In this document: positions 1-9,166 of the stretch, piece by piece
Position numbering within the stretch: position 1 is the first letter of the stretch
How the letters are laid out: each line of letters begins with the position of its first letter
NCBI GenBank assembly: GCA_041481445.1
Contig: JBGPBV010000141.1
Location: 1-17,334, forward strand
Reading direction: 5' to 3'
Length of the DNA stretch: 17,334 nucleotides
From: AA29 sp041481445
GTDB taxonomy: Bacteria; Acidobacteriota; Vicinamibacteria; Fen-336
Notes under the pieces: model-generated
Databases searched by the model: none
The model's input: only the letters and a program-made list of their open reading frames with translations
Told to the model about the DNA's origin: nothing
Program-made: the position numbers and the translations under genes

Positions 1-1
1 G

Positions 2-256
2 CTCAACCGCCGCGAAGGCGCGGACTTCCAGATCGCCGGGATCGCGGACAGCAAGGACCCGAGCGTGGGCCGCAAGCTCCTCTATCTCTGGCAGACGGGA
101 CCGGACGAGGTCGCGACCATGAGCGTCTGGGACCTCCACACGGGGACCGTGGTGTACGCGTACGCCACCCGCAAGAAGAACTCGGCCCACGGCAAGCAGA
201 GCTCGGCCGAATCGCTGGCCAAGCACCTCAAGGCGCACATCGAGGGCCGCGAGTAG
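2..256 (+). CDS. C-terminal fragment of an unidentified protein
   Basis: The reading frame is open from base 2 to a TAG at 254-256 and codes for 84 residues, so the start lies outside the window. An internal GTG at 65 is not a convincing start because the frame continues upstream with similar composition. The fragment is soluble-looking, with a beta-rich part (WDLHTGTVVYAYATRKK, about residues 40-56) followed by a basic amphipathic helix (AESLAKHLKAHIEG) at the C-terminus. The pattern 'WD..TG.VV.AY....SAESLAKHLK' resembles the ends of short secreted proteins of unknown function that I associate with acidobacterial genomes, but I cannot name a family. It converges on the permease gene that ends at 273, leaving 16 bases between the stops. 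Confidence 0.65.
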   Translation, partial: LNRREGADFQIAGIADSKDPSVGRKLLYLWQTGPDEVATMSVWDLHTGTVVYAYATRKKNSAHGKQSSAESLAKHLKAHIEGRE

Positions 257-272
257 CCGCGGCGCCAGGCGG

Positions 273-2771
273 CTATTCGTACCGCAGCGCCTGCTGCGGG
301 TCGATGCGAGTCACTCGATGGACGGGGACCCAGGCCGCGGCCAGGGCCGCCGCCAGCATCAGCGCGCCGATGCCGGCGAAGACCATGGGGTCGGCGGAGG
401 TCAGCTCCCAGAAGATGCGGTTGAGGAGACGGCTCAGGCCGAAGCCGCCGAGCGCGCCCAGGGCGAGCCCGACCAGGATGGGCCGCAGCGACTGCCCGAG
501 CAGCATCGTCACCACGTCGCGGGCGCGCGCCCCCAGCGCCATGCGGATGCCGAACTCGCTCGTCCGCTGGCTGACGACCCACGACATCACTCCGTAGACG
601 CCGACCATCGCCAGGAGGATGGCCAGGACGCCGAAGGTGGTGAAGAGAGAGGCGAAGAAGCGGCTGTTCGTGACCGACGGCGAGCTCGCGACCCGCTGGT
701 CCATGGTCATGAAGTCGTGGGCGGCCTGGTCTTTGTCCACCTCGTGGAGGGCGCCCTCGATGGAGTGGACGAGGGTCAGCGGGTCCACCGATCCCCGCAC
801 GACCAGGGCCTTGCGGGTGTGGATCCACTCGTCCTCGCGCCCGTATTGCCAGACGTGCTGCCGGAAGGGGACGTAGACCGCGGACGGAGTCTCCCGGAAG
901 AAGCTCGGATAGCCGACATTGGCCACGATGCCGACGATCTCCCGGGGCTGCGGCTCCTCCACCGTGCCCGATCCGCCGGGCCCGATCGAGAGGCGGATGG
1001 CCTGGCCGATGGGATCCGCGCCGGGAAAATGCTTGTCCGCGAACGCCTTGTTCACGACGGCCACCCAGGGAGAGCTGGCCACGTCGCGCTCCTGGATCGA
1101 CCGGCCGCGCAGCAGCTTGATCCCGAGGGTGTCGAAGAACTGGGAGTCCACCTCGCTCAGGTCGGCCTGGGGCTCCTTGCCCGGCTCGGGCACGGGCCGG
1201 CCCACGATGGCGAACGGGTGCGTCCAGACGCTCTGGGGAAGCCGGCTCCCGATGCCCGCCCGCGCCACGCCCGGGATCGCGCGCACCTTCTCGAGGAGAC
1301 CGTCGTAGAAGAGCTCCACCTGCGGCGTCACCAGGTTCATGTCCTGGGGCGTCTTGTCGAAGTACTTGGTCCCGCCGAGGAGGATGTCGGCGGTGAGCAG
1401 GTTCCGGGTGTCGAAGCCCGGGAGGCTGCGCTGCTCGCGCAGCAGCGCGCGCATCATCAGGCCCGCGCCCACGAGGAGGACCATCGACAGCCCCACCTCC
1501 GCGACCAGCAGCGCGCCCCGGCCCCGGCGGCGCCCGCTTCCGCCCCGGCCGCCCTCCTTCATGATCTCGACGAGGTCGATCCGGGAGGCGCGCAGCGCGG
1601 GCACGAGGCCGAAGATGAGGCTCGAGGTCACGGACACGAGGAGGGCGAAGCCGAGCACGCGCCCGTCGACGTGGATGTCGCGCAGCAACTCGGGGAAGTC
1701 GGTGGGCACGATGAGGGCGAACAGGCGCGTCCCCCAGAAGGCGACGATGAGGCCGCACCCGCAGCCGACCAGCGACAGGAGCAGGTTCTCGGTGAGGAGC
1801 TGCCGGACCAGCCGGCCGCGGCTGGCCCCGGTGGCCGCCCGCAGGGCCAGCTCCTTCTGCCGGGCCGCCCCCGCGGCCAGGAGCAGGTTGGCCACGTTCG
1901 CGCAGGCGATGAGCAGGACGAAGCTGACCGCGCCGAGCAGGAACTTGAGCACGACCTCCGGCCGCCCGAACATGGCCTCGTGGAGCGGCACCACCCGCGC
2001 TCCACGCTTGCCGGGCTTCTCGCCCCGGGCCTCGAGCACCTGCCGGCTGATCCTCGTGGCCTCCGCCTCCGCCGCCGCCATCGAGACCCCCGGCTTCACG
2101 CGGCCGATGGCGGTCATCCAGCGCGCCTGGGGGATCCGGCTGAGGTCGTTCGCGGCCCAGAACGCGATGTGGTCTGCCCAGGGGATGAGCTTGAACCCGC
2201 GCGGCATCACCCCGATCACGGTCCGCGGCTCGCCGTCCACGTGGAAGGACGACCCGATCACGTCCTTGATCCCGCCCAGGCGGCGCTGCCACGTGTCGTA
2301 CGCGATGACGATGGACCGGGCCTCCTTCTGCTTGATCAGGTCGCCGAAGTCCTCCGGCCGGTAGACGCGGCCGAGCAGGGGTGCCACCCCCACGACGGAC
2401 AGGCCGTTCACGTCCACCGGCATCTGCAGCACCCGGCTCGCTTCCGCGGTCCCGGCCAGGGTCACCGGCGCCCCGCCGAGCTGGGCCATCCCGAAGGACT
2501 CGAACGAGCTCCCGTCCTTGAGGATGGCCTGCACGATCTCCCACGTCGGGGCGTCCTCCTGGTTTCCCCGCTCCGGATCCGTGCTCCAGAGGATCACCAT
2601 GCGGTCCACGTCCTTGAACCCGAGGTCGTAGTGGGCGACCCGGTTCACGACGCTGTACATCGTGGTGGTCGCCCCCACGCCGAGGCCGAGGGAGAGCCCG
2701 GCCACCACGACCACGGTGGGATGGCGCTTCCAGAGCCGCACGGCGTAGCGCAGGTCGGTGAGCACACTCAT
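273..2771 (-). CDS. Duplicated FtsX/MacB-type ABC transporter permease (ADOP family)
   Basis: This 832-residue inner-membrane protein has the architecture of the acidobacterial duplicated orphan permeases. There is a first transmembrane helix at about 19-42, a periplasmic MacB_PCD-like domain at about 50-265, and a first FtsX bundle at about 272-395. A basic linker (GGRGGSGRRRGRG, about 407-419) leads into a second copy beginning with the helix at about 420-440 and ending with the last FtsX bundle at about 705-832. The cytoplasmic FtsX signature occurs twice, as RQKELALRAATGAS at about 305 and RTSEFGIRMALGAR near 740. The ATG is preceded by GGAGG at a normal distance. Such permeases work with a MacB-like ATPase in efflux or lipoprotein-related transport, but no ATPase is encoded here. 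The gene follows the helicase by 77 bases and may share its transcript. Family assignment is firm; substrate is unknown. Confidence 0.93.
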   Translation of the reverse strand: MSVLTDLRYAVRLWKRHPTVVVVAGLSLGLGVGATTTMYSVVNRVAHYDLGFKDVDRMVILWSTDPERGNQEDAPTWEIVQAILKDGSSFESFGMAQLGGAPVTLAGTAEASRVLQMPVDVNGLSVVGVAPLLGRVYRPEDFGDLIKQKEARSIVIAYDTWQRRLGGIKDVIGSSFHVDGEPRTVIGVMPRGFKLIPWADHIAFWAANDLSRIPQARWMTAIGRVKPGVSMAAAEAEATRISRQVLEARGEKPGKRGARVVPLHEAMFGRPEVVLKFLLGAVSFVLLIACANVANLLLAAGAARQKELALRAATGASRGRLVRQLLTENLLLSLVGCGCGLIVAFWGTRLFALIVPTDFPELLRDIHVDGRVLGFALLVSVTSSLIFGLVPALRASRIDLVEIMKEGGRGGSGRRRGRGALLVAEVGLSMVLLVGAGLMMRALLREQRSLPGFDTRNLLTADILLGGTKYFDKTPQDMNLVTPQVELFYDGLLEKVRAIPGVARAGIGSRLPQSVWTHPFAIVGRPVPEPGKEPQADLSEVDSQFFDTLGIKLLRGRSIQERDVASSPWVAVVNKAFADKHFPGADPIGQAIRLSIGPGGSGTVEEPQPREIVGIVANVGYPSFFRETPSAVYVPFRQHVWQYGREDEWIHTRKALVVRGSVDPLTLVHSIEGALHEVDKDQAAHDFMTMDQRVASSPSVTNSRFFASLFTTFGVLAILLAMVGVYGVMSWVVSQRTSEFGIRMALGARARDVVTMLLGQSLRPILVGLALGALGGFGLSRLLNRIFWELTSADPMVFAGIGALMLAAALAAAWVPVHRVTRIDPQQALRYE

Positions 2772-2848
2772 GCCGGACCTCCAGGGAAGGCTGTGCGGTT
2801 AGACGCACGCCGCCCGGCGGGAGTTCCGGAAATCGAGAGGTCCGGGAG

Positions 2849-4138
2849 CTAGGCCGTCCGGCGTCGCGAGCCCGGACGCGCGGACGGGCGCCTGGACGGA
2901 CGCCCGGACGGACGCCCGGACGAGTGCCGGTCGCTTCTCACGTGGCTTCGGTTCCCCGGACGCATCCGGGCGAAGCGCTGCGCCAGCGGCACCTCGAGCT
3001 TCTCGGCGGGCCTCCTCGAGTAGTCGAAGCCCGGCAGGGTGACCCGCGGCAGCCGCTGCCCGATGGCACGCTCGATGGACTTGAGGTCGGACTCTTCGGC
3101 GGGGGACACGAGCACGAACGCCGCGCCCGTGGCGCTGGCGCGCGCCGTACGGCCCACCCGGTGCACGAAGTCCTCGGCGTTGTTCGGAACGTCGAAGTTG
3201 ACGACGTGCGAGAGGGCGTCGACGTCGATGCCGCGCGCCGCGATGTCCGTCGCCACCAGCACCGGGAAGCGGCCGGCCTTGAAGCCGGACAACGCCTCCG
3301 TGCGCTGCGACTGGCTCCGGTTGCCGTGGATGCGCCCCACCGAGACCCCGTTGCGCGCGAGGTAGTCGGCCAGGCGGTTGGCCCGGTGCTTCGTGCGCGT
3401 GAAGGCGATCACGCTGCGCACCTGGCCGCTCTTGACCAGCTCCACCAGGAGCGCCGATTTGAGCTCGGCGGCCACGGGGTAGGCGGAGTGGGTGATCCCG
3501 GTGGCGGGGCGCGTCGCCGGCTCCAGGGTGACCGTGACCGGGTCGCGCAGCATCTGCCGCGCCAGGGCCGTGATCGGCGGCGGTATCGTGGCCGAGAAGA
3601 AGAGGGTCTGACGGTGGGCGGGCAGGTGGCGCAGGATGCGGCGCACGTCGGGCAGGAAGCCCATGTCGAGCATGCGGTCGGCCTCGTCCAGCACCAGGAC
3701 CTCGATGCCGTCCAGGCGGGCGTAGGGGAAGCGCAGGTGGTCGAGGAGCCGCCCCGGAGTCGCCACGATCACGGAAACGCCGTCACGGAACGCCCGCTCC
3801 TGGGGACCCATGCCGACGCCCCCGATGACGGTCGCCCCGGAGAGACGAGAGTTCGGGCTGAGCGCCCTCAGGTGCTCGCCGATCTGCACGGCCAGCTCGC
3901 GCGTGGGCGTGAGCACCAGGGCGCGCGTGCGGCGCGCCGGCTGATCGATCAGGCGCTGCAGGATCGGGAGCAGGAAGGCGGCGGTCTTGCCGCTGCCCGT
4001 CATGGCGCAGGCGAGGACGTCCCGGCCCGCGAGCGCGGGCGGGATCGTGTGCTCCTGGACGGGAGTGGGGCGGGTGAAACCGAGCTGGCGGACGCCGCCG
4101 AGCACGTCGGGGCGGAGCCCCAGGGATGCGAAGGGCAT
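2849..4138 (-). CDS. DEAD-box ATP-dependent RNA helicase, RhlE-like
   Basis: The 429-residue protein has every DEAD-box motif in order. They are the Q motif (GFTRPTPVQ, about 20-28), motif I (AMTGSGKT, 45-52), Ia (PTREL, 78-82), Ib (TPGRL, 127-131), II (DEAD, 151-154), III (SAT, 182-184), IV (VIAFTRTK, 243-250), V (TDIAARGID, 297-305) and VI (HRVGRTAR, 326-333). It should unwind short RNA duplexes in the cytoplasm, in ribosome assembly, RNA decay or cold adaptation. The compact core with a short basic tail and no RNA-binding DbpA domain favours an RhlE-like assignment over DeaD/CsdA or DbpA. The tail (about 396-429) is rich in R, S, P and G and carries a tetrapeptide repeat. The sequence just before the ATG has only a weak Shine-Dalgarno match. 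A promoter-like element lies about 130 bases upstream. Confidence 0.95.
   Translation of the reverse strand: MPFASLGLRPDVLGGVRQLGFTRPTPVQEHTIPPALAGRDVLACAMTGSGKTAAFLLPILQRLIDQPARRTRALVLTPTRELAVQIGEHLRALSPNSRLSGATVIGGVGMGPQERAFRDGVSVIVATPGRLLDHLRFPYARLDGIEVLVLDEADRMLDMGFLPDVRRILRHLPAHRQTLFFSATIPPPITALARQMLRDPVTVTLEPATRPATGITHSAYPVAAELKSALLVELVKSGQVRSVIAFTRTKHRANRLADYLARNGVSVGRIHGNRSQSQRTEALSGFKAGRFPVLVATDIAARGIDVDALSHVVNFDVPNNAEDFVHRVGRTARASATGAAFVLVSPAEESDLKSIERAIGQRLPRVTLPGFDYSRRPAEKLEVPLAQRFARMRPGNRSHVRSDRHSSGRPSGRPSRRPSARPGSRRRTA
2881..2928. repeat. 12-bp tandem repeat in the helicase tail
   Basis: Four consecutive 12-base units of consensus CGGACGGACGCC lie end to end at 2881-2892, 2893-2904, 2905-2916 and 2917-2928. 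The middle two differ at one base and the outer two are more diverged. Because the unit is a multiple of three, the array is in frame. On the minus strand it codes for a tetrapeptide repeat of the form (G/R/A)RPS in the basic C-terminal tail of the helicase. Copy-number change by slippage would lengthen or shorten the tail without breaking the gene. Confidence 0.8.
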
Positions 4139-4271
4139 GGAAAGGCACTCTGCTTTCAGATCGCGGGTCCCGCTCGTGCGGGGCCGGCCGGCAGGGTCAG
4201 ATCAACGGGGGAGTCGCCGGAAGAGCCGCCGTGGCACGCGGCTCTATCGAGGAGAGGCGCGAAACACCGAC

Positions 4272-4300
4272 AGTATCCCATCCAAGGTGGACGAAAGCAA
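4272..4300 (-). promoter_or_regulatory. Putative sigma-70-type promoter for the helicase gene
   Basis: Read on the minus strand, TTGCTT (4300-4295) is followed after exactly 17 bases by GATACT (4277-4272). These match three of six and four of six consensus positions. This stretch is also relatively AT-rich for the window. Transcription would begin near 4265, giving the helicase a leader of about 125 bases, which is plausible for a cold- or RNA-regulated helicase. The match is modest and was found by eye, so it remains a candidate. Confidence 0.3.
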
Positions 4301-4369
4301 GCGGGCCGCGGTCACGAAGGCATAGGTTTCCGTCCGCCGCTTGATCTAACCTATCGGCCGAAAGCGCCC

Positions 4370-5407
4370 ATGAGAACGACATCCCGGCTCGGCCTCTGCC
4401 TCCTCGCCGCGGTCACGGTCGCCGCCGAGACTCCGCCCGCCGCCTACCGGGCGGAGCAGGTCGGCCAGACCGTGCGGCTCACCGACACCGGCCGCGACGT
4501 CGTCGTGTCGATCGCGCCCTCTCGCGGAAACGTCACCTTCCAGATGCGGGTGAAGGGACACGACGTCCTGTACTTTCCGGTCGCGTCGATCGACGACCCG
4601 CGGGCCGGGCAGTTCGGCATCCCGTTCCTCGGCCCCTGGGCGAACCGGCTCGACGAGACCGCCTTCTACGCGGGCGGCCGGCGCTACGCGTTCGACATGG
4701 AGCTGGGCAACGTCAAGGGCGCCGTCCCGATCCACGGCTTCCTCGGGAGCGCCCAGTGGCAGGTGGTCGAGGCCCGCGCGGACGCCGACGCGGCCTGGGT
4801 GACGAGCCGTCTCGAGTTCTTCCGCGGTCCGCTCTGGATGAAGCAGTTCCCCTTCGCGCACACGATCGAGATCACGCACCGGCTGGCCGACGGCGTGCTC
4901 GAGGTACGCACGCGCATCCAGAACCTGAGCCTCGAGCCGATGCCGGTGAGCATCGGGTTCCACCCGTACTTCCAGCTGACGGACTCGCCCCGCAACGACT
5001 GGACGGTCTCGATCGGGGCGCGCCGCCAGTGGCTGCTGGCCGAGAACAAGATCCCCACCGGCGAGACGCAGCCGATCGAGCGCCTGTTCCCGAACCCGCA
5101 GGCGGTGGCGTTGAAGGACTACGACCTCGATCACGTCTTCGGCGACCTCGTCCGCGACGCGCAGGGCCGGGCCGTCATGAGCGTGAAGGGCCGCTCCCAG
5201 CGGCTCGACGTGACGATGGGCGGCAAGTACCGCGCCGCGGTCGTCTACGCGCCCGCCCCGGACCGCGGCTTCATCTGCTTCGAGCCGATGGTGGGCATCA
5301 CGAACGCGATGAACGCCGCCCACAAGGGCCTGTACACGGAGCTGCAGAGCATCCCCGTCGGGGGCACCTGGGAAGAGAGCTTCTGGGTGCGCCCGAGCGG
5401 GTTCTGA
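4370..5407 (+). CDS. Secreted aldose 1-epimerase (galactose mutarotase family)
   Basis: Aldose 1-epimerases interconvert the alpha and beta anomers of free aldoses. This 345-residue protein keeps the family landmarks. There is a substrate-binding Arg in PWANRL (R93), one catalytic His in VPIHGF (H122), the other in GFHPYF (H198), and the catalytic Glu in CFEPMVG (E305), all at family-typical spacing. The ATG at 4370 is chosen because it opens a classic Sec signal peptide (MRTTSRLGLCLLAAVTVAAE), although its Shine-Dalgarno is weak and the frame is open further upstream. Export is notable, since the best-known GalM enzymes are cytosolic. It is the first gene of a plus-strand operon, 26 bases ahead of the SDR gene. 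In this setting it could supply the anomer used by a periplasmic sugar dehydrogenase. Confidence 0.9.
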   Translation: MRTTSRLGLCLLAAVTVAAETPPAAYRAEQVGQTVRLTDTGRDVVVSIAPSRGNVTFQMRVKGHDVLYFPVASIDDPRAGQFGIPFLGPWANRLDETAFYAGGRRYAFDMELGNVKGAVPIHGFLGSAQWQVVEARADADAAWVTSRLEFFRGPLWMKQFPFAHTIEITHRLADGVLEVRTRIQNLSLEPMPVSIGFHPYFQLTDSPRNDWTVSIGARRQWLLAENKIPTGETQPIERLFPNPQAVALKDYDLDHVFGDLVRDAQGRAVMSVKGRSQRLDVTMGGKYRAAVVYAPAPDRGFICFEPMVGITNAMNAAHKGLYTELQSIPVGGTWEESFWVRPSGF

Positions 5408-5433
5408 CGATCTCCGGCCTGAGGAGCAGAACA

Positions 5434-6212
<779 letters not shown>

Positions 6213-6213
<1 letters not shown>

Positions 6214-7781
6214 TGTCTCGAGTCACCGTGGGCGCGGCGGCGGCGCTCGGGTTCCTGGTCGGCTGCACACCCCGCCCGCAGGCGGTTGCGGGCTGGCGCA
6301 TGGCCGACCGGACGCTCGACGTCCTGACCGATCGGCCGCCCGGCGAGCCCGACGCGCCCGGGCCCGACGGCTTCGTGGACGACTACGACAACGCGCAGGG
6401 GCGGCTGATCCGCGGCGTCAACGGCAATATCTCGACGAAGTTCCCGGAGGACGGACGGTACGAGGTCGTCCTCGATGCCTGCGCCTCGAGCTGGGCCCAC
6501 GACTTCTCCTGGTCGGTGGACGGCGGGCCACCGCAACCGGCGACGTCGTGCCTGCACACGGTGCGCCTTGCCGAAGGCATGCATCAGGCCGAGCTGATCG
6601 CGCGGAACGCCTCCGGAGACGAGAGCCGGGCCACTCGGACGCTCAGCGTGAGGAACCTCGTGGTGGTCGGCCTGGGCGACTCCTACTCCGCGGGCTCCGG
6701 GAACTCACGCAACGGCCTGGTGTCCATCGACTACGACCAGATCCAGTGCACGCGCACCGGACGCTCGGGCCAGGCGGCGGCCGCCCTCGCGCTGGAGAAG
6801 GCCGACGAGGAGACCTCGGTGACCTTCATCCACCTGGCCTGCGGCGGCGCGCGCGCCACCACCGGCTTCTTGCGCGCCCACAACGGCCAGCCTCCCCAGA
6901 TCCTGGAGCTCGAGCAGATCCTGCCCCCGGGCAAGGCCGTCGACTTCGTCTCCTTCAGCATCGGCGGCAACGACGTGCGCTTCTCGGAGGTGATCGAGCA
7001 GTTGATCAAGGAGCCGGATGCTCCGCTCTCGCTGCTCGACGGCGAGCGCCTGCACGACCGGGTGCAGCGGCAGCTCGGAGAGCTGCGCGAGACCATGGCC
7101 AGCGTGGCCGCCTGTTTCGACTCCGGTTTCGAGGGCCGGCCCTGCGAGGTCACGGGCCCGTCCGGACGGGACGACGACGCCCAGGTGCTGATCATCCCGC
7201 GGATTCCCCTCGTGGCCCAGGATCGCGTGGTCCCGGTGACCTACCCGGATCTCAGCACGCGCTTCGTGAAGGACGGCCAGGGCCGGCCCGTCCTCGACGG
7301 GAGCGGCCAGCCGCGAGTCGAGACCTGCCCGAGCGGCGCCGTCGACGAGCCGGGCGATCTCCTCGACGGAGTGCCCGACGGCCTCATCGACGGGCGGCCG
7401 CTCGGGGATCCTCGTCCTCCGCGGCTCAGCGAATCGGAATGGGCCTGGGGCGGCACGGCCCTGCTCGGGCTCTCCGATCCGGCTCCCGACAACCGTGTCC
7501 CCGGCGTCTACGCCTACACGCCGGAGGCGGGCGGGGCGGCGGTGCCGCTGCCGTTCGTGGACACCTTGAACGCGCTGATCCTGGAATCCCGCGGACGCTT
7601 CGGCTGGAGCGCCTCCGACCGCTGGTTCAGGGACTCACGCGGCCACGGGTATTGCTCGACGCCGGACGACAACTGGTTCCTGCGCTCGATCTTCCACCCG
7701 AACGTCGCCGGCTACGACGGCGAGGCCCAGGGCCTCCTCGCGGAAGCACGGCGACTGGGACTGAAGGTGGACGGACTCTAG
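6213..7781 (+). CDS. SGNH/GDSL-type esterase lipoprotein
   Basis: This 522-residue protein begins with a lipoprotein signal whose lipobox is LVGC, with Cys18 as the lipidation site. Residues about 75-147 look like a small beta-sandwich of PKD/Ig type (FSWSVDG, then L.EG.H.AEL). The hydrolase domain follows, with block I GDSYSAG (nucleophile S157), block II CGGAR (G212) and block III GGND (oxyanion N253). The block V histidine is H495 in FHPN. Between blocks III and V lies an unusually long stretch with acidic, Asp-Gly-rich segments (DEPGDLLDGVPDGLIDG, about 378-394). The usual acid three residues before the catalytic His is replaced by S492. It should remove acyl or acetyl esters, perhaps from glycans, at the membrane surface. 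Its ATG overlaps the SDR stop, so it is the third gene of the operon. Confidence 0.88.
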
Positions 7782-9064
7782 CCGGCGGGCTCCAGCGGCG
7801 TGTGGGAGTCGAGGAACAGCCAGCAGAGCGCGCCCGCCGCGTAGATGAGAGCCGAGATCAGGAACGTGAGCGTCCAGTCCTTCCCGGTCCAGGTCAGCAG
7901 GTATCCGACGACGATCACCGACGACGCTCCCGCCACGCTGCCCAGCGTGTTCATGGCGCCCGACACCGTGCCGGAGTAGCGGCCGCCCACGTCCATGGCG
8001 CCGGCCCAGGCCGCCGGCATCACGAAATCGTTGAAGAAGCCGGCCAGACCCAGGACGAGCATCGCGCGGACGGGATCGGCGACCTTCGTGAACGCGACGA
8101 TCGAGGCGGAGGCGCCGATGAACCCGGTGAGGGCGACCAGGCGGCGCGCGCGGGCCACGCCCGTCCGGCGGGCCAGGCGCGGGATCGCGGCCGCCGAGAC
8201 GAGGCAGCCGGCGCCTCCCATCAGGAGGGGCAGGCCGGCGAGCAGGGCGCCCATCTTCAGGCTCGTGCCGCGCGCCTCGCGCAGGTACGTGGGCAGCCAG
8301 TTGATGTAGAACCACCAGCCGTAGGCCAGGCACATGTACTGGAGCGACAAGAGCCAGACCGCGCGCGACGTGAAGATGCGCCGCCAGGGGACACGGGCGG
8401 CCACCGCCGACTCGCGTGCCGGCGGCAGCAACGCCCGCTCGGCGGCATTCATCCGCGGATGCCGGCTCGGGTCGTCCCGATACCAGCGATGGAAGAAGAG
8501 CGCCCACACCATCCCGATCGCCCCGAACACCTCGAAGGTGCGGCGCCAGGTCAGCCCTCCGATCATCAGGGCGACCAGGGTGGGTGTGAAGGCGCCGCTC
8601 ACGCGCGTGGCCAGCCACACCACGGCCTGCGCCCGCTCGCGCTCGCCCGCGGGCAGCCAGACGGTCAGGATCCGCGTCAGGTTGGGGAAGGCCCCCGCCT
8701 CGCCCGCGCCGAATAGCGCGCGCGTGACGATCAGCGAGCGCGGGCTCCAGGCCCAGCCCGTGAACGCGGTGAAGAACGACCACCAGAGGACGATGCGCAT
8801 CAGCACGCGGCGCGGTCCGATGCGGTCGCCCAGCCACCCGCCCGGGATCTCGAACAGCGCGTAGGCCCAGCCGAAGACGGACAGGGCCCAGCCCATCTGC
8901 ACGAGCGACAGGCCCAGGTCGCGGCGGATGTCGGCCGCGGCCACCGAGATCGCCACGCGGTCCATGTACGTGATCAGGGCCAGCAGCACCACGAACGCGA
9001 GGGTGACGTAGCGGGCCCGCGTCGGGGCCGCGGTGTCGGCCGCTGGAATTGCCGCGTCGTCCAG
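7778..9064 (-). CDS. MFS transporter, anion:cation symporter (ACS) type
   Basis: This hydrophobic inner-membrane protein has about 12 predicted helices and the MFS motif A (GWLGDRIGPRR, about 76-86). It also has the ACS-type signature GAGEAGAFPN (about 119-128) and a typical WYRDDP segment at the central loop. ACS members import hexuronates, glucarate/galactarate and similar organic anions with protons. A GTG at 8990-8992 would cut the first helix in half. The frame stays open to a TGA at 9077-9079, and the only start-like codon with a good ribosome site is CTG at 9062-9064, behind GGAGG (9070-9074). That start gives 428 residues and a whole first helix (about 19-35). Its TAG overlaps that of the SGNH gene. 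It is divergent from the Gfo/Idh/MocA gene. Family is firm; substrate is inferred. Confidence 0.9.
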   Translation of the reverse strand: MDDAAIPAADTAAPTRARYVTLAFVVLLALITYMDRVAISVAAADIRRDLGLSLVQMGWALSVFGWAYALFEIPGGWLGDRIGPRRVLMRIVLWWSFFTAFTGWAWSPRSLIVTRALFGAGEAGAFPNLTRILTVWLPAGERERAQAVVWLATRVSGAFTPTLVALMIGGLTWRRTFEVFGAIGMVWALFFHRWYRDDPSRHPRMNAAERALLPPARESAVAARVPWRRIFTSRAVWLLSLQYMCLAYGWWFYINWLPTYLREARGTSLKMGALLAGLPLLMGGAGCLVSAAAIPRLARRTGVARARRLVALTGFIGASASIVAFTKVADPVRAMLVLGLAGFFNDFVMPAAWAGAMDVGGRYSGTVSGAMNTLGSVAGASSVIVVGYLLTWTGKDWTLTFLISALIYAAGALCWLFLDSHTPLEPAG

Positions 9065-9069
9065 GAGAG

Positions 9070-9074
9070 CCTCC
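9070..9074 (-). promoter_or_regulatory. Shine-Dalgarno site supporting a CTG start for the MFS gene
   Basis: On the minus strand GGAGG lies at 9074-9070, five bases before CTG at 9064-9062. No ATG, GTG or TTG follows it in frame until the GTG at 8992, more than 70 bases away and inside the first membrane helix. The position argues for initiation at the rare CTG codon. Confidence 0.55.
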
Positions 9075-9166
9075 GGTCAGTGGGCGCGTAACGCTAACAC
9101 GGCGCGGAGCCGCCAGACGCGAGGCTGGCCGTTCGTGGTAGGGTCCCGCGCCAAAGGAGAAGTCTG

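Noticed and set aside
82..2852. Very long open frames of more than 800 codons on both strands over the permease gene
   Set aside because: They are out-of-frame shadows caused by very high GC. Their translations are dominated by R, G, A, P and H with no domain, while the 832-residue permease frame has helices and family motifs.
2924..4369. Plus-strand frame running from 2924 into the aldose epimerase, suggesting a long fusion protein
   Set aside because: The upstream part is the antisense of the helicase, with Arg/Gly/His-rich low-complexity translation. The real protein begins at the signal peptide at 4370.
9086..9094. GCGTAACGC dyad in the spacer between the MFS and Gfo/Idh/MocA genes as an operator
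   Set aside because: Nine bases with four-base arms is too short to separate from chance. No regulator gene is adjacent, and no convincing promoter elements could be placed around it.
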